The notes under the pieces: generated by a model | Databases searched by the model: none | The model's input: the letters and a program-made list of their open reading frames with translations, nothing else | What the model was told of the DNA's origin: nothing | Source: Alysiella sp. | GTDB lineage: Bacteria; Pseudomonadota; Gammaproteobacteria; Burkholderiales; Neisseriaceae | Length of the DNA: 10,308 nucleotides | Direction: 5' to 3' | Assembly (NCBI RefSeq): GCF_030525755.1 | Contig: NZ_JAUNEC010000058.1 | Coordinates: 1-10,308 of the forward strand | Position numbers and translations under genes: made by a program | Shown: positions 6,291 to 10,308 of the stretch, piece by piece | Numbering within the stretch: the stretch's first letter is position 1 | How the letters are laid out: every line of letters starts with the position of its first letter

Positions 6291-6345
6291 AGGCTGCCTG
6301 GAATCCCTAAATTGACTAAATGTCTTAACAGCATTTTCAGGCAGC
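6291..6345. repeat. Imperfect inverted DUS-like pair between ilvE and the SPOR gene
   Basis: AGGCTGCCTGGAA (6291-6303, a DUS with one inserted G) and TTTTCAGGCAGC (6334-6345) share an 8-bp complement (GCTGCCTG / CAGGCAGC) across a 37-base loop. The long loop makes it a weak terminator candidate for ilvE. The 128-bp gap 6235-6362 holds no gene; TTGACT at 6312-6317 has no matching -10. Confidence 0.4.
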
Positions 6346-6362
6346 ATAAATAAGGAAGATTC

Positions 6363-7364
6363 ATGAATACCGAAAAAAATCCCAATCTCTTTCCTAATGA
6401 TGAAACACAAAACACCTCCGAAACAACCGAAGCAGAATACACTCAATTAAAACAAAAAAATCGCCGTCGCTTAATTGGTGCTGGCGCAATAACGCTATTG
6501 GTAGGTGGTTTATTCACCGCCATTTTAGGTACTTCAAGCAACAGTACCAACCCCAACAGTACAACAACTTCATTAACAGCATCTTCTGTGGCAACGTCAT
6601 CTATACCCATATCTGCCCCTGCCATTCCTATGGCATCTGATACCTTAATCACAGCTGTAGCTTCTGGCACCATTGACTTAACAACAAAACAAACAGACGC
6701 ATCCGCTGCTTTACCTGTTGCATTAAACGATGTCCAAACCATCACGCCCCAACATGATGCCAGCAGTATACCCACAATTCAAATGGCACCCACATTAAAC
6801 AGCGCACCACCTGCCGTGCAGGAAAGCCATCGCCGCCATCTTCAAGAACACGAAGCCAACAACCCAACTCATAACACAACTACACAAGAGCAAAAACGTC
6901 AAGAATGGCAAGCACAAGTAGCAAAAGCAGAAGAAGAACGACAAAAACGCATTCAAATGACTGCAGAAAAAGCACGTAAACAAGAAGAAGCCGCCAAACA
7001 AGCACGCCAAGATGAACGCGTCCGTTTAACAGAACAACGCAAAAAACAACAGCACATTGCCAACCAAGCCAAAACCCCAGCAGCCCAACCTGCGCCAATA
7101 TCCAAAACATCAGGCACAAACACAACATTACCGAACGGCAAATTCAGCGTACAAGCAGGGGCATTTGGTACACGCACACAAGCCGACAAAGTGCGTGGCA
7201 AATTGGCTTTATTGGGTTATCGTTCTGTCATCAGCGAAGTCAAAACTGCCAAAGGGACTTTATTCCGTGTTCAAGCTGTGGGATTTCAAAACCACAATGA
7301 AGCTCAAACTGCTGCCCAAAAAATGCAAGCCAATGGCTTGGGTGGTATGATTTTAGGCAGGTAA
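6363..7364 (+). CDS. SPOR-domain cell-division/envelope protein (DedD/FtsN-like)
   Basis: SPOR domains bind glycan strands stripped of stem peptides at the septum. This 333-residue protein has a short cytoplasmic part (1-35, ending in the basic KNRRR), one transmembrane helix (about 37-56), a Ser/Thr/Ala/Pro-rich periplasmic linker (57-150), a charged predicted coiled coil (about 174-232, Gln/Lys/Glu/Arg-rich) and a C-terminal SPOR domain at 259-333 (GKFSVQAGAFGTRTQADKVR...LFRVQAVGF). AAGGAAG ends four bases before the ATG, a strong ribosome site. It occupies the place of dedD in the E. coli folC-dedD-cvpA-purF cluster, but is longer than DedD (220) and closer to FtsN (319). From memory, the gonococcal Tpc (tetrapac) cell-separation protein is encoded next to the folylpolyglutamate synthase gene and could be the same protein; I could not check this. 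Confidence 0.9.
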   Translation: MNTEKNPNLFPNDETQNTSETTEAEYTQLKQKNRRRLIGAGAITLLVGGLFTAILGTSSNSTNPNSTTTSLTASSVATSSIPISAPAIPMASDTLITAVASGTIDLTTKQTDASAALPVALNDVQTITPQHDASSIPTIQMAPTLNSAPPAVQESHRRHLQEHEANNPTHNTTTQEQKRQEWQAQVAKAEEERQKRIQMTAEKARKQEEAAKQARQDERVRLTEQRKKQQHIANQAKTPAAQPAPISKTSGTNTTLPNGKFSVQAGAFGTRTQADKVRGKLALLGYRSVISEVKTAKGTLFRVQAVGFQNHNEAQTAAQKMQANGLGGMILGR

Positions 7365-7369
7365 CATCC

Positions 7370-7948
7370 ATGCCCGAATTGGCCCTCACGACTTTTGATT
7401 ATCTGGCGATCGGGACAATTCTGATCTGTTTGGCTTTGTCCGCCACACGCGGTTTAATGCGTGAATTGTTGGATTTTACAGGTTGGGTAGTCGCCCTAAT
7501 TTGTGCACGCATGTTCGCATCATCGGTAGCAGATGCCTTTTTAATCAATATGAAACCGCGTGAATTAGCAGTAGTTTGTGGTTTTGTCTTGGTTTATATT
7601 TTGGTGCGAATTGGCGTAGCTTTGATTCAACGTAGCTTGGATTTTGCCATTAAAACCACCAAACTCAGTTCACTCAATCGTTTTTTGGGTGCTTTATTGG
7701 GTGTGGTAAAAGGCATTTTGATTGTCAGTATTGCAGTATTATTTTGCTCATTCAGCAGCCTGCCTGAAAACGAAGCATGGAAAAACGCTCAAACCGCCCC
7801 ATTTTTTGAAAGTCTTGCTGCATTTAGTATTCCCTATTTACCTGATTTTTTAAAAAAACAAATTCATCTTTCTGCCCATGATGGTCTCAAGCCACTGCCT
7901 TTAACAGCACCCGATTCAGGCAGCTCACCATCTTTACCTTCGGAGTAA
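7370..7948 (+). CDS. cvpA: CvpA family inner-membrane protein
   Basis: This 192-residue protein has four predicted transmembrane helices (about 8-25, 35-52, 66-88, 104-128) and a short polar C-terminus ending in a Ser/Pro-rich stretch. Family marks are RGLMRELLDFTGWV (27-40) and LNRFLGALLGVVKG (102-115). CvpA in E. coli was named for its need in colicin V production and lies upstream of purF; its molecular role remains poorly defined, with links to envelope stress tolerance. It starts 5 bases after the SPOR gene stop, with AGG about 9 bases upstream of the ATG overlapping that gene's end, so the two are surely cotranscribed. purF follows 7 bases later. A one-mismatch DUS (7757-7768) and a partial one (7915-7924) lie inside the gene. 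Confidence 0.92.
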   Translation: MPELALTTFDYLAIGTILICLALSATRGLMRELLDFTGWVVALICARMFASSVADAFLINMKPRELAVVCGFVLVYILVRIGVALIQRSLDFAIKTTKLSSLNRFLGALLGVVKGILIVSIAVLFCSFSSLPENEAWKNAQTAPFFESLAAFSIPYLPDFLKKQIHLSAHDGLKPLPLTAPDSGSSPSLPSE

Positions 7949-7955
7949 ACTCATT

Positions 7956-9494
7956 ATGTGTGGTGTATTCGGTTTAGTAGCACATGAACCCGTTAATCAG
8001 CTGCTTTATAATGGCCTGCAAATGCTGCAACATCGTGGTCAAGATGCTGCAGGCATTGTTACCACCCAAAACGGCAGCTTCTATATGCACAAAGGCAAAG
8101 GCATGGTGCGCGAAGTTTTCCGCACCCGCAATATGCGGGATTTACATGGCAATGCAGGCATTGCCCATGTGCGCTATCCCACAGCAGGTAATGCAGGCAG
8201 CCCCGCAGAAGCACAGCCTTTCTATGTCAGCTCTCCTTTTGGCATTGTATTGGCACATAATGGCAATTTAACCAATACAGAAGAATTAACACGCCATGTA
8301 TGTGATGAGTATTTACGCCACATCAATACCCAATCTGATTCAGAAGTTTTACTCAATGTTTTGGCGCATGAAATTCGCACAGCAATAAGCCAAAGCAATA
8401 CACCTCACTCTTTAAGCATTGATGCTGTTTTTCAAGCAGTTAAACAAATTCATTGTCGTGTACGCGGTGCATACGCAGTTGTTGCACTCATTGCAGGCTA
8501 CGGTATGCTCGCATTTCGTGACCCCAACGGCATTCGCCCATTGGTACTCGGTAAACATGAAGAAAAAGGTCAAACTGCCTACGCCGTTGCATCAGAAAAC
8601 ATCGTATTCAGCAGCATGGCATACGAAACCATACGCGATATTGAACCTGGTGAAGCTGTATTCATTGGTTTTGATGGTACTTTTCACAGTCACCAATGTG
8701 CTGAGAAAAATATTCTAAATCCTTGTTTATTTGAATATGTTTATTTCGCCAGACCCGATTCCGTAATTGATGGCGTTTCTGTTTACCAAGCACGCGCCGA
8801 TATGGGCGTTACGTTAGCAGAAAAAATCAAGCAAACCATTTCACTTGATGAAATTGATGTCATTATGCCCATTCCTGATACCAGTCGTCCCTGTGCCATG
8901 GAATTGGCACGACATCTGAATAAACCCTACCGCGAAGGCTTAATCAAAAACCGCTACATCGGTCGTACTTTCATTATGCCAGGTCAAGCCACACGCAAAA
9001 AATCTGTACGTCAAAAACTGAACCCCATTCCCAGCGAATTTAAAGATAAAAAGGTTTTATTGGTTGATGATTCGATTGTACGCGGTACAACCAGTCGTGA
9101 AATCGTGGACATGGTACGTGAAGCAGGGGCAAGTAAAGTCTATTTTGCTTCTGCTGCCCCCGAAGTACGTTGGCCCAATGTTTACGGCATTGACATGCCT
9201 ACACGCGAAGAACTAATTGCGAATGGACGCAATGCAGATGAAATTGCCAAAGAAATCAATGCAGATGCCTGTATATTCCAAAACCTAGATGATTTAGAAC
9301 ACACTATTCAAAAACTCAATCCTGCAATTACAGGTTTTGATTCTTCATGCTTCAACGGCCACTACATCACAGGTGATATTGATGAAAACTACCTAGACAA
9401 ATTATCAAAAGGCTCACACATTCCTAGACCTAAATCCATTTCCGGCAGCAAAATTGACCACAATGTCAGTATCATCAATGACCATGATGAATAA
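7956..9494 (+). CDS. purF: Amidophosphoribosyltransferase
   Basis: PurF makes 5-phosphoribosylamine from PRPP and glutamine, the committed step of purine synthesis. The 512-residue protein starts MCGVFGL, so no propeptide precedes the nucleophile Cys2. The N-terminal Ntn glutaminase shows QHRGQDAAGI (25-34), HVRYPTAG with Arg73 (71-78), HNGNLTN (101-107) and SDSE (127-130). The phosphoribosyltransferase domain shows MPIPDTSRP (304-312), the flexible loop region KNRYIGRTFIMP (331-342) and the PRPP motif VLLVDDSIVRGTTS (367-380). The four-Cys iron-sulphur pattern of the Bacillus type is not seen, so it is the E. coli-like form (505 residues there). Its GGAG ribosome site (ending 10 bases before the ATG) overlaps the cvpA stop, showing an operon with possible translational coupling. 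No PurR-like operator is visible within the cluster. Confidence 0.97.
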   Translation: MCGVFGLVAHEPVNQLLYNGLQMLQHRGQDAAGIVTTQNGSFYMHKGKGMVREVFRTRNMRDLHGNAGIAHVRYPTAGNAGSPAEAQPFYVSSPFGIVLAHNGNLTNTEELTRHVCDEYLRHINTQSDSEVLLNVLAHEIRTAISQSNTPHSLSIDAVFQAVKQIHCRVRGAYAVVALIAGYGMLAFRDPNGIRPLVLGKHEEKGQTAYAVASENIVFSSMAYETIRDIEPGEAVFIGFDGTFHSHQCAEKNILNPCLFEYVYFARPDSVIDGVSVYQARADMGVTLAEKIKQTISLDEIDVIMPIPDTSRPCAMELARHLNKPYREGLIKNRYIGRTFIMPGQATRKKSVRQKLNPIPSEFKDKKVLLVDDSIVRGTTSREIVDMVREAGASKVYFASAAPEVRWPNVYGIDMPTREELIANGRNADEIAKEINADACIFQNLDDLEHTIQKLNPAITGFDSSCFNGHYITGDIDENYLDKLSKGSHIPRPKSISGSKIDHNVSIINDHDE

Positions 9495-9510
9495 TTTATT
9501 TCTCTATCTC

Positions 9511-9552
9511 AATCAAGACAATGAACAAATGACACGGTGCGTTGTCTTGATT
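9511..9552. repeat. 11-bp perfect inverted repeat after purF, possible transcript-end stem-loop
   Basis: AATCAAGACAA (9511-9521) pairs perfectly with TTGTCTTGATT (9542-9552). One G-U and one G-C pair may extend the stem inward, leaving a loop of about 16 bases. It starts 17 bases after the purF stop codon. The stem is AT-rich and is followed by TAAAAATATT-like sequence rather than a U-run, so a classic intrinsic terminator is not shown; a 3'-end stabilising stem-loop or a protein-binding site are alternatives. Confidence 0.5.
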
Positions 9553-9563
9553 AAAAATATTAG

Positions 9564-9574
9564 GGCTGCCTGAA
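9564..9574 (+). repeat. DUS core between purF and the GNAT gene
   Basis: GGCTGCCTGAA matches the last 11 bases of the 12-base DUS; the base before it is G instead of A. It is unpaired and so is probably an uptake word only. Together with the inverted repeat it fills most of the 138-bp gap 9495-9632. Confidence 0.6.
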
Positions 9575-9632
9575 ACCCAAACAGAAATACTTACCTTAAC
9601 TTCAAATATTAAAGATCCCCCCCATTTCAATC

Positions 9633-10118
9633 ATGCCACAATTTCTGACTTATTTGCGCCCTGCACAATATGACGATTGCGCGGCCATCTACTACGTTCA
9701 TCGTCATGCCGTACGTTATACTTGCCTACAATCCTATGATGAACAAATCATGCACGATTGGCTACAACTAATAGACCAAGACATTTACACCGATACAATT
9801 GATGCATCAGACAAAACTTTATGGGTTGCAGAATTTCAAGGACGCATTCAAGGTTTTGTACAAGTGGACTTTCAAGAAGCTCAACTGGACGCATTGTATG
9901 TACACCCTTTTTTACACAACAAAGGTTTAGGTACAGCCCTACTACAACGCGCAGAACAACTTGCCGCAGACAATAATTTAAGCATATTAAGCCTATTTGC
10001 ATCAAAAAATTCCATTCCTTTTTATCGTCTCAATGGCTACGACTCTCTGGGTAAAGCAGCAGTTCCCATTAATCCCAAAACAAAAATCAAGTGCCAATTG
10101 ATGAGAAAATTCTTATAA
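9633..10118 (+). CDS. GNAT family N-acetyltransferase
   Basis: This 161-residue protein has the GNAT fold, which moves acetyl from acetyl-CoA to an amine. The acetyl-CoA motif A is at about 84-111: LDALYVHPFLHNKGLGTALL, with the pyrophosphate loop HNKGLG at 95-100 (His in place of the usual Gln/Arg) and the following helix LLQRAEQLA. Motif B follows at about 117-140 (LFASKNSIPFYRLNGYDSLG, with the Tyr/Phe-rich turn). The N-terminal half (YLRPAQYDDCAAIYYVHRHAVR) is the usual beta1-alpha1 region, and the start at 9633 fits it. No real Shine-Dalgarno site precedes the ATG; instead a run of seven C (9617-9623) ends 9 bases upstream. Substrate is unknown; small-molecule, ribosomal-protein or antibiotic targets cannot be told apart. 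It stands alone, between the purF block and a tRNA gene. Confidence 0.88.
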   Translation: MPQFLTYLRPAQYDDCAAIYYVHRHAVRYTCLQSYDEQIMHDWLQLIDQDIYTDTIDASDKTLWVAEFQGRIQGFVQVDFQEAQLDALYVHPFLHNKGLGTALLQRAEQLAADNNLSILSLFASKNSIPFYRLNGYDSLGKAAVPINPKTKIKCQLMRKFL

Positions 10119-10172
10119 TCCCTAAAATAAATTGAGAAAACAAAATCCTACTGCATTTCTTCATATTTCAAA

Positions 10173-10201
10173 TTGACACAATAAACACTTTTCATTATAA
10201 T
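10173..10201 (+). promoter_or_regulatory. Perfect-consensus sigma70 promoter of tRNA-Ser
   Basis: TTGACA (10173-10178) and TATAAT (10196-10201) are both exact consensus hexamers with an ideal 17-base spacer. Transcription should start near 10208, about 4 bases before the mature tRNA 5' end. The stretch between -10 and the start (TTGATTTTTC) is AT-rich and lacks the GC-rich discriminator common at stringently controlled stable-RNA promoters. Confidence 0.9.
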
Positions 10202-10211
10202 TTGATTTTTC

Positions 10212-10305
10212 GGAGTAATGGCTGAGAGGCTGAAGGCACTCCCCTGCTAAGGGAGCATGTGGACTAAAATCTGCATCGAGGGTTCGAATCCCTCTTACTC
10301 CGCCA
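10212..10305 (+). tRNA. tRNA-Ser, anticodon GCT (reads AGC/AGU)
   Basis: The 94-base gene folds into a class II tRNA. The acceptor stem GGAGTAA (10212-10218) pairs with TTACTCC (10295-10301), followed by discriminator G (10302) and encoded CCA (10303-10305). The anticodon stem CTCCC/GGGAG (10239-10243 / 10251-10255) flanks anticodon GCT at 10246-10248. The long variable arm ATGTGGA/TCTGCAT (about 10257-10276, with wobbles) is the serine identity mark, and the T arm is GAGGG-TTCGAAT-CCCTC (10278-10294). The D-arm to anticodon region closely follows E. coli tRNA-Ser(GCU). It has its own strong promoter. The window ends three bases after CCA. Confidence 0.97.
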
Positions 10306-10308
10306 AAA

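Noticed and set aside
6312..6317. TTGACT as a -35 for the SPOR gene
   Set aside because: No -10-like hexamer lies 15-19 bases downstream.
6795..7201. Long minus-strand open frames across the SPOR gene
   Set aside because: They are the reverse reading of the Gln/Lys/Ala-rich coiled coil and linker and give Leu/Cys/Phe-rich nonsense without family features.
1..10308. Search for CRISPR arrays, insertion sequences, phage genes, toxin-antitoxin or defence genes
   Set aside because: No spaced direct repeats, transposase motifs, integrase next to the tRNA, or defence-type proteins are visible; the tRNA lies at the edge, so an island beyond it cannot be excluded.

Overview
The window looks like chromosome of a member of the Neisseriaceae. 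The main evidence is a DNA uptake sequence (DUS) found many times as AGGCTGCCTGAA or a near match, in intergenic hairpins and inside genes. From memory this is the dialect called AG-simDUS, described from Simonsiella and relatives. The moderate AT bias and the protein sequences fit a Simonsiella/Alysiella/Kingella-like bacterium, but I cannot name a species from sequence alone.

Layout: the left third (1-2849) is read on the minus strand. From right to left it holds folB (dihydroneopterin aldolase), a histone-deacetylase-family amidohydrolase, a cytoplasmic Sel1-repeat protein, a small signal-peptide-like open frame that may be a gene remnant, and the 5' end of a membrane-anchored protein cut by the window edge. 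An 83-bp divergent region with a good sigma70 promoter separates folB from plsY. The rest is on the plus strand: plsY, folC, ilvE, a SPOR-domain protein, cvpA, purF, a GNAT acetyltransferase and tRNA-Ser(GCT).

Function: this is mostly core metabolism. FolB and FolC act in tetrahydrofolate synthesis, and PurF catalyses the first committed step of purine synthesis, which consumes folate one-carbon units. PlsY makes lysophosphatidic acid for phospholipid synthesis, and IlvE carries out the last step of branched-chain amino acid synthesis. The SPOR protein is probably a periplasmic septal peptidoglycan-binding division protein, and CvpA is a small inner-membrane protein. The order folC - SPOR gene - cvpA - purF matches the E. 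coli folC-dedD-cvpA-purF block, except that ilvE sits between folC and the SPOR gene. folB/plsY divergence is also as in E. coli.

I found no mobile element, CRISPR array, phage, toxin-antitoxin or defence system, and no convincing new system. The points worth a second look are modest: palindromic DUS copies that read as two different DUS dialects on the two strands, DUS pairs serving as intergenic hairpins, ilvE inside a conserved block, a 77-residue disordered tail on PlsY, a possible decayed exported-protein gene near the left edge, and a C7 tract just upstream of the GNAT start codon.
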